Of a DNA stretch of 9,203 nucleotides, positions 1 through 6,871 are shown piece after piece; the first letter of the stretch is position 1, and each line of letters opens with the position of its first letter. The position numbers were made by a program, and so were the translations under genes. The notes beneath the pieces were generated by a model. It saw only the letters and a program-made list of their open reading frames with translations, was not told where the DNA came from and ran no database searches. Origin of the DNA: DASWTL01 sp966250385. GTDB lineage: Bacteria > Bacteroidota > Bacteroidia > Sphingobacteriales > Sphingobacteriaceae. The stretch spans positions 1-9,203 of the forward strand of contig CBINHC010000036.1 of NCBI GenBank assembly GCA_966250385.1. The letters are read 5' to 3'.

Positions 1-490
1 GGCTCGACGAGCGGCCGCGGCGGTGCGTAGCGTACTCCGTCGTCCTCGTCGTCGCCCTGGAGACTCCCCGGTTAAGCGCTCCGCCGATATTGTAGACCGG
101 GATAAAGCACAGGACGACATTCTGCGGAACAGCCTTCGATCTGAGGAGATCCCGGACGAGCATCATACTGGCGTCGATGCCTTCCGGCTCCCCCGGATGA
201 ATGCCGTTGTTGATCAGGATGATCCTGCGGTCCTGTTTCCGGATGGTCGCGGGATCGAAGTTCCGGTCTCTGGAGACAACCACCAGGTGCAGCGGTTCAC
301 CGCTGTCCGTCATACCGTATTTCAGCACCCGAAGCTCGGGGTACTGCCTGGCAAGCTGTTCAAAATAGGGAATGACCTGCGCGTAGGTTGCGGTGGTATT
401 CCTTTTCGGATCTCTTTCAAACGGTGTGTCCTGGGCGCGGCTCACGCCGGCGCAAAAAACCAGGCATAACAGGATCAGCAGTCTGTTCAT
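1..490 (-). CDS. Secreted M14-family zinc carboxypeptidase, C-terminus off the left edge (partial)
   Basis: The frame starts at ATG 488-490 and stays open to the left edge (about 163 residues). It begins with a signal peptide (MNRLLILLCLVFCAGVSRAQ), so the product is exported. Residues 35-60 resemble the entry of M14 peptidases (TYAQVIPYFEQLARQYPEL, then KYGMTDSGEPLHLVVVS). Residues 90-104 read IILINNGIHPGEPEG: H98 and E101 form the HxxE zinc-binding pair of M14 carboxypeptidases. FIPVYNIGGALNRG follows at 129-142. The third zinc ligand (His) and the catalytic Glu would lie beyond the window. After residue 142 (below about position 64) the match fades to a blurred version of the family's SRANQ-GP-EYG-RGN segment, and local GC rises to 75%, so the edge may be low-quality or chimeric. 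The family removes C-terminal residues from peptides; the substrate is unknown. A promoter-like element lies 47 nt upstream. Confidence 0.85.
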   Translation of the reverse strand, partial: MNRLLILLCLVFCAGVSRAQDTPFERDPKRNTTATYAQVIPYFEQLARQYPELRVLKYGMTDSGEPLHLVVVSRDRNFDPATIRKQDRRIILINNGIHPGEPEGIDASMMLVRDLLRSKAVPQNVVLCFIPVYNIGGALNRGVSRATTRTTEYATHRRGRSSS

Positions 491-537
491 CTTATAGTTT
501 CTGGATTGCTCATGCAGTTCAGACCTGCACGCTGCCC

Positions 538-545
538 CAAATTTA
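538..545 (-). promoter_or_regulatory. Bacteroidota-type -7 promoter element (TAnnTTTG) for the M14 peptidase gene
   Basis: On the minus strand these bases read TAAATTTG, a perfect match to the Bacteroidota -7 consensus TAnnTTTG. The element is 47 nt upstream of the ATG at 490 and lies in the 77-bp gap after the stop codon of the next gene. No clear TTG-type -33 box is visible at the usual distance, so only the -7 half is supported. It suggests that the peptidase can be transcribed independently of the upstream barrel gene. Confidence 0.45.
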
Positions 546-567
546 TAAGAAAAAAGGACGGTTCCTT

Positions 568-1260
568 CTATCTGCCGAAAAGCCCTTCCGGACCAAAGCA
601 GTATTTGAGGCCGATGGCCGTCATGATGTAGGCGTCCGGCATCCTGTTCCGGAATTTTTCAGGTGGGTCGTCATACCCGTCCAGACCCTCACCGAACGCC
701 ACGTTGAACTGGAAACCGGCGGTGATGATGAACCGGGTTTTTCCCCAGTAGTCATCCAGGCCGTATTCAACGCCGCCTGACAGGGGAAGCACGATATTGG
801 TACTCCTGTCACGACCGGAGAACGTGTAGCCGTCGTTCCGGGTACGAACGATCCGTGCGATCCGGTTCTGGATCACTCCGAGCCCTGTACCTATGTACAG
901 TCCCTTGAGGTTGTCCAGAAAGGCAGTCCGTTCGTAATCCACGAACTGGCCAAGGTGCACTTTGCCGTTTGCGAAAACACTTGTGTAACGGTTGGTGAAC
1001 TCACGGCCATGCCTGTCCCGGGTGGCATCGCCGCCATGGAGATTGCCGACCTGGCCTTCCAGCCCGGCAGTAATAAAAGGCGTGAAGTAAAAGTCAGCGT
1101 TCAGCCGGGCGGACTGCGCCATACCGGAGAGTTGTACGTCCGTGAAGGTATTGGTCAGACCGGCCCCGAGCCCAAAGCTCAGCTTATTATAGTTCTTGTA
1201 CTGCCCTGAAGCCTGCAAGAAAAGGAAAGAGACCGCTGCTGTGAACAGAAACCTTTTCAA
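568..1260 (-). CDS. Small outer membrane beta-barrel protein (porin-like, function unknown)
   Basis: This 230-residue protein has a Sec signal peptide (MKRFLFTAAVSFLFLQASGQ, cleavage near residue 20). Alternating hydrophobic/aromatic strands follow: KLSFGLGAGLTN, SARLNADFYFTPFITAGLEGQVG, KGLYIGTGLGVIQN, NIVLPLSGGVEYGL, TRFIITAGFQFNVAFG, and a final strand YIMTAIGLKYCFG. The pattern and length fit the OmpA-like/OMP_b-brl barrel proteins common in Bacteroidota, with roughly eight strands. It lacks a peptidoglycan-binding domain. The start is TTG (1258-1260): an in-frame TGA lies two codons upstream and the next in-frame Met is residue 47, which would remove the signal peptide. It is divergent from pepT across an AT-rich gap and lies 77 bp upstream of the M14 peptidase gene on the same strand. 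A structural or transport role is inferred only from the fold. Confidence 0.8.
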   Translation of the reverse strand: MKRFLFTAAVSFLFLQASGQYKNYNKLSFGLGAGLTNTFTDVQLSGMAQSARLNADFYFTPFITAGLEGQVGNLHGGDATRDRHGREFTNRYTSVFANGKVHLGQFVDYERTAFLDNLKGLYIGTGLGVIQNRIARIVRTRNDGYTFSGRDRSTNIVLPLSGGVEYGLDDYWGKTRFIITAGFQFNVAFGEGLDGYDDPPEKFRNRMPDAYIMTAIGLKYCFGPEGLFGR

Positions 1261-1353
1261 AACTCAATGGCGATTTTAAATCTTTATATCAATATAACTA
1301 AAAGAATCTATTTTTACACAATGAAACGAATTAAAATTAATTAATAGTTGACA
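1261..1353. promoter_or_regulatory. AT-rich divergent promoter region between the barrel gene and pepT
   Basis: This 93-bp gap is about 20% GC, far below the flanking genes, and must hold the promoters of both divergent genes. Towards pepT the best -7 candidate is TATTTTTA at 1309-1316, one mismatch from TAnnTTTG, 37 nt before the ATG. Towards the barrel gene no element matches the consensus well. No Shine-Dalgarno sequence precedes either start, as usual in Bacteroidota, where an A-rich leader helps initiation. Confidence 0.45.
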
Positions 1354-2601
1354 ATGAAGTCTTACGAACATTCCGTCCTCCAGCGGTTCCTCCGATATGT
1401 CACCATCGATACGCAGTCTGATCCGTACAGCGATACGCAGCCGTCAACGGAAAAACAGAAGGACCTTTCCCGCCTGCTGGTGGAAGAACTGAAGGAGATC
1501 GGAATCGAAGACGCCCATCTGGATGAGCACGGATACGTCTATGCCACCATTCCGGCAACTACTACCCGGACGGTCCCGGTCATTTGTTTCTGTTCCCATG
1601 TGGATACCTCGCCGGACTCCAGCGGAAAAGACGTCAAACCACTGGTACACCGCGATTACCAGGGCCAGGACCTCGTTCTTCCGGACGATCCTTCACAGGT
1701 CATCCGCATGCAGGACCACCCGGATCTGCAGTTCCAGGTCGGTAATGACATCGTAACGGCAAGCGGGCTGACGCTTCTCGGCGCAGATAACAAAGCGGGC
1801 GTTGCAGAGATCATGGATGCCGCCGCCTACTTCATGGGGCACCCGGATGTGGAGCACGGAACGATCCGGATCCTGTTCACGCCGGATGAAGAGATCGGCC
1901 GCGGCGTCAATATGGTAGACATCAGGAAACTCGGGGCGGATTTCGGATACACGGTCGACGGAGAGACACTCGGCTCCATTGAGAATGAGACCTTTTCCGC
2001 AGACGGAGTAACGGTCCGGATCACCGGCGTCAGCGCCCATCCCGGATTTGCCAGAGGCAAGATGGAAAGTGCGATCCGGATCGCGGGGGAGATCCTGGCA
2101 AAGCTGCCTAAAGAAACCCTGTCACCCGAAGGCACTTCCGGAAAGGATGGATTCATCCATCCGGTCGCAGCAAAAGCCAGCGTAGAGTCGGCGACCCTGG
2201 AGTTCATCATCCGGGATTTTGAAACCGCGAAACTCAGGGAGCATGAGGACGTCCTGGAAAACATCTGCCGTTCGGTCCTGGAGGAATACCCGAACAGCTC
2301 CTTCACTTTTGAGGTCCAGGAGCAATACAGAAATATGAAGGAGATTTTGGATCAGCACCCGAAAGTGCTGGAATACGGCCTGAAGGCGCTCGAGAGGTCC
2401 GGCCTGACACCCAGGCTGCGAAGCATCCGCGGGGGAACCGACGGTTCCCGGCTCTCCTTCATGGGCCTTCCGTGCCCAAACATCTTTGCCGGGGAACACG
2501 CTTTCCATAGCCGGCAGGAATGGGTTTCGGTACAGGATATGGAGAAGGCCGTCGAAACGATCGTCAACATCGCCTGCATCTGCGCCGAGGAAAACGGATA
2601 A
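1354..2601 (+). CDS. pepT: Peptidase T (tripeptide aminopeptidase, M20B metallopeptidase)
   Basis: This 415-residue cytoplasmic enzyme releases N-terminal residues from tripeptides using two zinc ions. Numbered from the ATG at 1354, the PepT signatures appear in order: FLRYVTIDTQSD near the N-terminus; SHVDTSPDSSGK with zinc ligand H82 and D84; LLGADNKAG with bridging D145; FTPDEEIG with general base E179 and ligand E180; YTVDG with ligand D202; the dimerisation-lid part with SAHPGFARGKM; RGGTDGSRLSFMGLPCPN; and a final ligand H385 in AFHSRQEW. Length agrees with E. coli PepT (about 408). An in-frame TTG at 1348 could add two residues, but ATG is preferred. No signal peptide is present. The gene stands alone: divergent from the barrel gene and 77 bp before the next start. 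Likely role: peptide turnover for nutrition. Confidence 0.97.
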   Translation: MKSYEHSVLQRFLRYVTIDTQSDPYSDTQPSTEKQKDLSRLLVEELKEIGIEDAHLDEHGYVYATIPATTTRTVPVICFCSHVDTSPDSSGKDVKPLVHRDYQGQDLVLPDDPSQVIRMQDHPDLQFQVGNDIVTASGLTLLGADNKAGVAEIMDAAAYFMGHPDVEHGTIRILFTPDEEIGRGVNMVDIRKLGADFGYTVDGETLGSIENETFSADGVTVRITGVSAHPGFARGKMESAIRIAGEILAKLPKETLSPEGTSGKDGFIHPVAAKASVESATLEFIIRDFETAKLREHEDVLENICRSVLEEYPNSSFTFEVQEQYRNMKEILDQHPKVLEYGLKALERSGLTPRLRSIRGGTDGSRLSFMGLPCPNIFAGEHAFHSRQEWVSVQDMEKAVETIVNIACICAEENG

Positions 2602-2678
2602 CATATTTGTTACGTAATACTTTTATTCCTGATTAAACCTCTTCGCGGCCGGACAGTCATACCGGTTCAATTCAGCAT
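2602..2678 (+). promoter_or_regulatory. Probable promoter/leader of the secreted-protein/outer-membrane-receptor operon
   Basis: This short gap follows the pepT stop. TACTTTTA at 2618-2625 and CATATTTG at 2602-2609 each differ from TAnnTTTG by one base; neither has a convincing -33 partner, so the exact promoter is uncertain. No hairpin with a T-tract is present, so pepT has no obvious intrinsic terminator here and read-through into the next gene is possible. Confidence 0.25.
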
Positions 2679-3431
2679 ATGACCAGAAAATCATTGCTCA
2701 TGGCCGCGGTATTCACCTCGGCTATAGCGCTCAATATAGATGCCCGCGCACAGAAGAAGGGCGATATACAGGAGAACGCAGCGGCACCGACGGCCACCCG
2801 GGTGGACGGCGAGCTATCGGAATGGGACACTGGCCGGTTTAGGACGGATGAAGATACCCGCCTGAGCTACCTGATCAGCAACGATGACCGCAACCTGTAT
2901 CTGACACTGAAGACGAGTGACCGTGAAAAGGTTTCCAAGATCATTGCGCGGGGAATCACCCTGACCGTGAACGCCGACGGTAAAAAGAAAGAAGGCCCTT
3001 CACTGACCTTCCCCGCATCGCGGCTCGTCCGGCCTACAGGCAACAAAACCGCCGATCCGGCCGCCCAGCTCCGTGAGAGACTGGCATCAGCCAACGAGAT
3101 CCGAATTTCCGGGATGAAAACCATCCGCGACGGAGGAGTCTCCACCACGAACGAATACGGGATCCGGGCCGCAGCGGTCCTGGATTCAGCCCTCACATAT
3201 ACCTGCGAACTGGCCGTTCCCCTGGATCAGCTGAATCTATCCGGCCCGGTCACCACGCCGTTGGCAATCAATATCCGGATCAACGGCATTGTTCCGCCGA
3301 AAGTCCCGGCCGGTCCGAGATCACCCTATGAGAGTATGCGCAGGGGCGGATACGGCCGCCCAGCCTTTCCTGAAGGCTTACAACCGGAGGAATTCTGGGT
3401 ACGCCGAACATTAACTACCAAAACCAACTAA
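2679..3431 (+). CDS. Secreted protein with CBM9/DOMON-like N-terminal segment, function unknown
   Basis: This 250-residue protein begins with a signal peptide (MTRKSLLMAAVFTSAIALNIDARA, cleavage near residue 24). Residues 42-80 read VDGELSEWDTG, then YLISNDDRNLYLTLKTSD, the typical opening of carbohydrate-binding module family 9-like and DOMON-like beta-sandwich domains (VDG-x-EW followed by a strand describing what the ligand 'sees'). The middle contains GITLTVNADGKKKEGPSLTF and later strands YTCELAVPLDQLNLSG and PLAINIRINGIV. The C-terminal 40 residues are rich in Pro, Gly and Arg and look disordered. No catalytic motif is seen. It sits 20 bp upstream of the outer membrane receptor-like gene with no terminator between them, so the two are probably co-transcribed and may work on the same substrate or assembly at the outer membrane. 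The sugar or haem ligand suggested by the fold is inference. Confidence 0.7.
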   Translation: MTRKSLLMAAVFTSAIALNIDARAQKKGDIQENAAAPTATRVDGELSEWDTGRFRTDEDTRLSYLISNDDRNLYLTLKTSDREKVSKIIARGITLTVNADGKKKEGPSLTFPASRLVRPTGNKTADPAAQLRERLASANEIRISGMKTIRDGGVSTTNEYGIRAAAVLDSALTYTCELAVPLDQLNLSGPVTTPLAINIRINGIVPPKVPAGPRSPYESMRRGGYGRPAFPEGLQPEEFWVRRTLTTKTN

Positions 3432-3451
3432 CTTTTTTTTATATCAACTGC

Positions 3452-6307
3452 ATGAAGAAAATTCTACTCATAGCCCTTTTTCTGGGGTTAACAGGTCTGT
3501 CCTATGCCCAGTCTCCCCGTGAGATCACCGGCACCGTCAAGGATACGACCGGACTCACCGTGATCGCTGCCAGCGTTCACCTGATCACACCGACGGATAC
3601 CCTGCGAACCAGTACGAATACCGAAGGGATCTTCACCTTCAGAAATGTGAGGGCCCGCTCGTTTACCCTGTCAGTCAGGAGCCTGGGGTACCAGACATTC
3701 TCAAAAAAGTTTGAACTGAACGACCAGAATGTACGGACGGTCCTTCCCCTGATCACCATGCGGAACGCGGCTAATGCGCTGAATGAGGTCGTGATTTCCG
3801 GAACACCCGCGGTAACCATCAAGGAAGATACGGTCGAATACCGGGCTTCCGACTATAAGGTCCGTGAGAACGCAACCACGGAAGACCTGATCAAGAAGAT
3901 GCCGGGAATCGAAGTGGACAAAGACGGAAACCTGACCGCACAAGGGAAACAGGTCACCCGGGTAAAAGTAAACGGAAAAGAGTTCTTTGGCGGCGACGTC
4001 AAAACGGCCACCCAGAACCTGCCTGCAGACCTGATCGAACGGATCCAGATCGTCGAAGACTACGGCGATCAGGCAAACATCACCGGATCGAGGACAGGAG
4101 AGGCGGAAAGGATCCTGAATATCCAGATCCGGCCCGACAGGAACAAAGGCTACTTCGCGAACGGAACGGCCGGAGTCGGAAATGAAAGCCGGTACCAGCT
4201 GACCGGAACGGGCAACTATTTCAATAATGAACAGCAGTTCTCCGCACTGGCCAATTTGAACAACACCAACGCGTCACTGTTCAATTTCGGCGGCGGTGGC
4301 GGCGGCGGAAGAGGCCGCGGCGGAAACCAGGGCGGCGGCGGCCGGTCCTTCGGTGGCGGCGGCATGGGCGGCAACATGGGCGGCGGCATGGGCGGCATGG
4401 GCGGCGGAAACTTCAGTTTCGGAGGTACTGACGGTATTACCTCTGTCGGATCCATCGGACTCAACTATCGCGACCAGCTGAGCAAGAAACTGATGACTTA
4501 CGGAAGTTTCAGCTACTTTAACCGGGATAACTCCGTCGAGTCTACCACATTCCAGGAGAACCTGTACCAGGGAACAAGCATTATTGACGACCGCTCAACC
4601 AATTCCGCTACGGTAAGCAACAACTACCGATTCAACTGGAACCTGGAGTTCCAGGCGGATTCGATGAACTTCTTCAAATTCTCCCCTTCGATCAGCTACA
4701 GCAAGACCGATTCCCGGGGTGCCGAGGACGCGCTGATCTCCAGCCCGGGAAGCAATCTTTCCCAGGTCTCAGCCACGAACAACGAATCAACCGCGCCTAA
4801 TCTTGGCGGTAACTTCCTGTACAATCACCGTTTTGCCAAGAGAGGCCGCAATATCAGCCTGAACCTGGCCGTGAACAGCAGCAATACCGATTCGGAAGAG
4901 GACAACCGGATGCTGGGTCTCTATTATGACCCTGCCACAAATGCCCTGATCCAGGATTCTACTCAGCACCTGAATCTCATCGATGTCAATAAGCGGATGA
5001 ATGCTACTTCCAGATTGCTTTATATTGAACCGATCGGAAAGAAGTCCACACTCGAACTGAACTGGAATTACAGCCACACGAGCTATGATAACAAACGGGA
5101 AACTTTTGATCTAGATCCGGCAAATACCTTCCGTCAGGTGGATTCATTAAGCAACCTTTATCAGTACACGTTTGCGACCAACAACTTCGGGTTATCCTAC
5201 CGCCATACGGATAAGAACTACAACTATACTGTAGGAATCAGCGGCGAGCCGACCCTGCTTACCGGCGAGTCGCCCATGGAAAACATATCGACACGGAGAA
5301 CCGGCTTCAACTTCGTGCCGGTAGCCAGGTTCACCTACAAGTTCTCCCGGACCAAGGAATTCAACGTCAACTACTTCGGCCGGAACAGCGAGCCCACATA
5401 CCAGCAGATCCAGCCGGTTGCAGATCGTTCGAACCTGAATTACCCTGTTTTCGGGAACCCGGATCTGAACGCCGAGTTCAACCACCGCCTGAACATCCGG
5501 TACAATAACTTTGACTTCAACACCGGGAGATCCCTGTTCGCTGTTCTTTCTGCGAACTACACCGAAGATAAGATCGTTACCAACACGGTTCTGCGCGAAT
5601 CAGGGACCAGCAACAATACCTTTACCCAGGAGACACATTACCTGAACACCGACGGATACTATTCGATGATGGGTTTTTACTCATTCTCGGTTCCGGTGGC
5701 TGACAAAAAGTACACCTTCTCCTTCAACGGATCAGCGAACTATACCAACAATATTGCGTTCAGCAACGACCTGAAGAACAACATCAGGAACCTGGTACTC
5801 TCCCAGCGGCTGAGGCTTCAGGTCAACCCTGCTGACTGGATCGAACTGAATCCGTCAGTAGCCTATACCAACAACCAGAGCGACTATTCGCTGGCGGTGC
5901 AGAACAATGCGAACCAGAATGTTCAGACATGGACCTACAATGCGGACGGGCGGTTCTATTTCCTGAAATCGCTGGTGCTTGGAGTAGACTTCAGCAAAAA
6001 TGTGAACAGCGGATATTCAGCTGCGCTGAACAGCAACCCGATGATCCTGAACACCTACCTGGAGAAGCAGTTCTTCAAGGATAAGAGAGCTACGCTCAGG
6101 CTGCAGGGATACGATCTGTTCGATGAAAACATCAACGTAAACCGAAGCATTACCAATAACTCGACCATTGACACCAGAAGCAACAGACTTGGCCGCTATT
6201 TCATGATGAGCTTCACCATGAGGCTCCAGAAATTCACCGGCAAGCAGCCCGAAAACATGCAGGGTCCGGGAATGATGAGAAGAAGAATGGACGCAGAGCG
6301 AAACTAA
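3452..6307 (+). CDS. Outer membrane beta-barrel / TonB-receptor-like protein with Gly/Met-rich insert
   Basis: The product has 951 residues. Signal peptide 1-20 (MKKILLIALFLGLTGLSYAQ). Residues 22-100 form a carboxypeptidase-regulatory-like beta-sandwich (REITGTVKDTTG, then FTFRNVRARSFTLSVRSLGYQTF). Residues 115-230 are a plug-like domain: EVVISG, ENATTEDLIKKMPGIEVDKDG, RVKVNGKEFFGGD, LPADLIERIQIVEDYG. From about 232 to 930 repeated amphipathic strands form a large barrel, as in the OMP_b-brl_3 type of outer membrane protein; the last strand is near RYFMMSFTMRLQKF. Residues 280-325 are a Gly/Met-rich low-complexity loop. The tail (PGMMRRRMDAERN) is basic and Met-rich. I see no SusD partner, and no strong TonB box was identified. 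Probable role: uptake or export of an unknown compound, working with the secreted protein encoded just upstream. The stop TAA is backed by a second in-frame TAA at 6317-6319. Confidence 0.9.
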   Translation: MKKILLIALFLGLTGLSYAQSPREITGTVKDTTGLTVIAASVHLITPTDTLRTSTNTEGIFTFRNVRARSFTLSVRSLGYQTFSKKFELNDQNVRTVLPLITMRNAANALNEVVISGTPAVTIKEDTVEYRASDYKVRENATTEDLIKKMPGIEVDKDGNLTAQGKQVTRVKVNGKEFFGGDVKTATQNLPADLIERIQIVEDYGDQANITGSRTGEAERILNIQIRPDRNKGYFANGTAGVGNESRYQLTGTGNYFNNEQQFSALANLNNTNASLFNFGGGGGGGRGRGGNQGGGGRSFGGGGMGGNMGGGMGGMGGGNFSFGGTDGITSVGSIGLNYRDQLSKKLMTYGSFSYFNRDNSVESTTFQENLYQGTSIIDDRSTNSATVSNNYRFNWNLEFQADSMNFFKFSPSISYSKTDSRGAEDALISSPGSNLSQVSATNNESTAPNLGGNFLYNHRFAKRGRNISLNLAVNSSNTDSEEDNRMLGLYYDPATNALIQDSTQHLNLIDVNKRMNATSRLLYIEPIGKKSTLELNWNYSHTSYDNKRETFDLDPANTFRQVDSLSNLYQYTFATNNFGLSYRHTDKNYNYTVGISGEPTLLTGESPMENISTRRTGFNFVPVARFTYKFSRTKEFNVNYFGRNSEPTYQQIQPVADRSNLNYPVFGNPDLNAEFNHRLNIRYNNFDFNTGRSLFAVLSANYTEDKIVTNTVLRESGTSNNTFTQETHYLNTDGYYSMMGFYSFSVPVADKKYTFSFNGSANYTNNIAFSNDLKNNIRNLVLSQRLRLQVNPADWIELNPSVAYTNNQSDYSLAVQNNANQNVQTWTYNADGRFYFLKSLVLGVDFSKNVNSGYSAALNSNPMILNTYLEKQFFKDKRATLRLQGYDLFDENINVNRSITNNSTIDTRSNRLGRYFMMSFTMRLQKFTGKQPENMQGPGMMRRRMDAERN
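4289..4426 (+). repeat. Gly-rich low-complexity coding repeat (GGC-rich)
   Basis: Codons 280-325 of the outer membrane protein consist mainly of GGC/GGT/GGA with interspersed ATG, AAC and Arg codons, giving runs of four to seven Gly and GGGM/GGM/GGN repeats. It begins just after strand-like residues LNNTNASLFNFG, so it probably forms a flexible loop of the barrel. Such repeats change length easily by slippage and are prone to assembly errors. Similar Gly-rich loops occur in related Bacteroidota barrels. Confidence 0.85.
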
Positions 6308-6327
6308 CTACCTAACTAAGTAACGGA

Positions 6328-6403
6328 ATCGAGTAGGAAGATAGGGATTATTTCCCTATCTGTCCTCTCACACCACCGTACGTGCCGTTCGGCATACGGC
6401 GGT
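6328..6403 (-). ncRNA. Group II intron domains V and VI with 3' splice end
   Basis: Domain V occupies 6403 down to 6372. A 9-bp lower stem pairs 6403-6395 with 6380-6372 (one G-U); a 2-nt bulge (CG) lies on the 3' strand; a 4-bp upper stem TGCC/GGCA is capped by a GAAC loop. The catalytic triad position reads CGC, a known alternative to AGC. Domain VI runs from 6369 to 6331: GAG (6369-6367) pairs with CTC (6333-6331), AGGA (6366-6363) pairs with TCCT (6338-6335), leaving A6334 bulged as the branch-point adenosine; an 8-bp distal stem GATAGGGA/TCCCTATC encloses loop AATAA. The tail GAT ends at 6328, seven bases from the branch A inclusive, which matches the usual spacing. Confidence 0.88.
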
Positions 6404-6406
6404 TTG

Positions 6407-6871
6407 TTAGAATAATGTTGGCTGCATTTCGGTTTGAGCCTTGTACGTTGACAGTAAACTCTGGTAGCCCAGCTTGTTCAGGTACTGGTTATTGAGTACC
6501 GTTGTCAATATCGGGCTGTGCGCTATACGGCAATATCCTTTGCTGCTATTTCCCCACTCATATGCCTTTTGGTATTTCGCACCGAGTTTTAACAGATTCC
6601 GGACCCTTGTTTTGCTGTTCTTCCATTCTTTCCAAATGCATATACGGAGTCTGGTTCGAATCAACTCGTCCAGTCTTTTCAGCGGTTCCCCCGCTGTAGC
6701 GATGCAGAAGTAATTGACCCATCCCCGGATGACCGGGGCCAGTTGAGATAGCTTCTGGTGGATGCTTCCACCTTTGCTTCGGCCTGTGATCAGCTTACAC
6801 TTCACTTTCATTCGTTCCAGACTTTTCTCGGCAATCCGTATCGTCCATCGTCCACTTGCCGCCTTTTTCAT
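6407..6871 (-). pseudogene. C-terminal fragment of group II intron reverse transcriptase/maturase
   Basis: The open frame from ATG 6869-6871 encodes 154 residues. Residues 7-58 match the maturase-specific domain X (GRWTIRIAEKSLERMK, then LSQLAPVIRGWVNYF). Residues 68-140 match the DNA-binding region of HNH-less bacterial intron proteins (LDELIRTRLRICIWKEWKN, KTRVRNLLKLG, KAYEWGNSSKGY, RIAHSPIL, LNNQYLNKLGY). The whole fingers-palm reverse-transcriptase region with the YADD motif is absent; a full protein of this type has about 400 or more residues. The stop TAA (6407-6409) lies only 3 nt before domain V. The frame stays open to 6925, but the extra 18 codons lie inside the kinase gene and show no maturase likeness. 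The reading frame within the fragment is intact, suggesting fairly recent decay. If expressed, it might bind intron RNA but cannot reverse transcribe. Confidence 0.9.

Larger units (their letters stand above)
6328..6871 (-). mobile_element. 5'-truncated group II intron (3' part of maturase plus RNA domains V-VI)
   Basis: Reading on the minus strand, this stretch carries the last 154 codons of an intron-encoded reverse transcriptase/maturase, then after 3 nt a domain V hairpin, then domain VI with a bulged branch-point A and an AT-type 3' terminus at 6328. Domains I-III, the 5' splice site and the reverse-transcriptase catalytic region are missing. 5' truncation is a common result of incomplete target-primed reverse transcription, but deletion after insertion is equally possible. 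The right boundary is not exact: it lies around 6850-6880, where the kinase frame ends. The remnant sits between convergent genes, 20 bp past the receptor stop codon. It cannot splice or move by itself. Confidence 0.88.

Noticed and set aside
23..469. Long plus-strand open frame opposite the M14 peptidase
   Set aside because: It is antisense to a gene with a clear signal peptide and zinc motif, and its translation has no recognisable features.
1321..1344. Seven-codon mini-frame (MKRIKIN) before pepT
   Set aside because: In this AT-rich leader short frames occur by chance; no regulatory peptide character or hairpin accompanies it.
1348..1353. TTG as an alternative pepT start
   Set aside because: The ATG at 1354 is only two codons downstream and fits the family N-terminus equally well.
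3433..3440. Run of eight T as a terminator between the secreted protein and the receptor gene
   Set aside because: No stem-loop precedes it, so it does not form an intrinsic terminator; the genes are more likely co-transcribed.
4289..4426. Possible CRISPR-like or tandem DNA repeat
   Set aside because: The repeats are codon-scale Gly codons in frame with a real gene, with no spacers of uniform length.
4216..4464. Proline-rich minus-strand frame
   Set aside because: It is the complement of the Gly-rich GGC repeat in the outer membrane protein; polyproline arises automatically from GCC/CCG complements.
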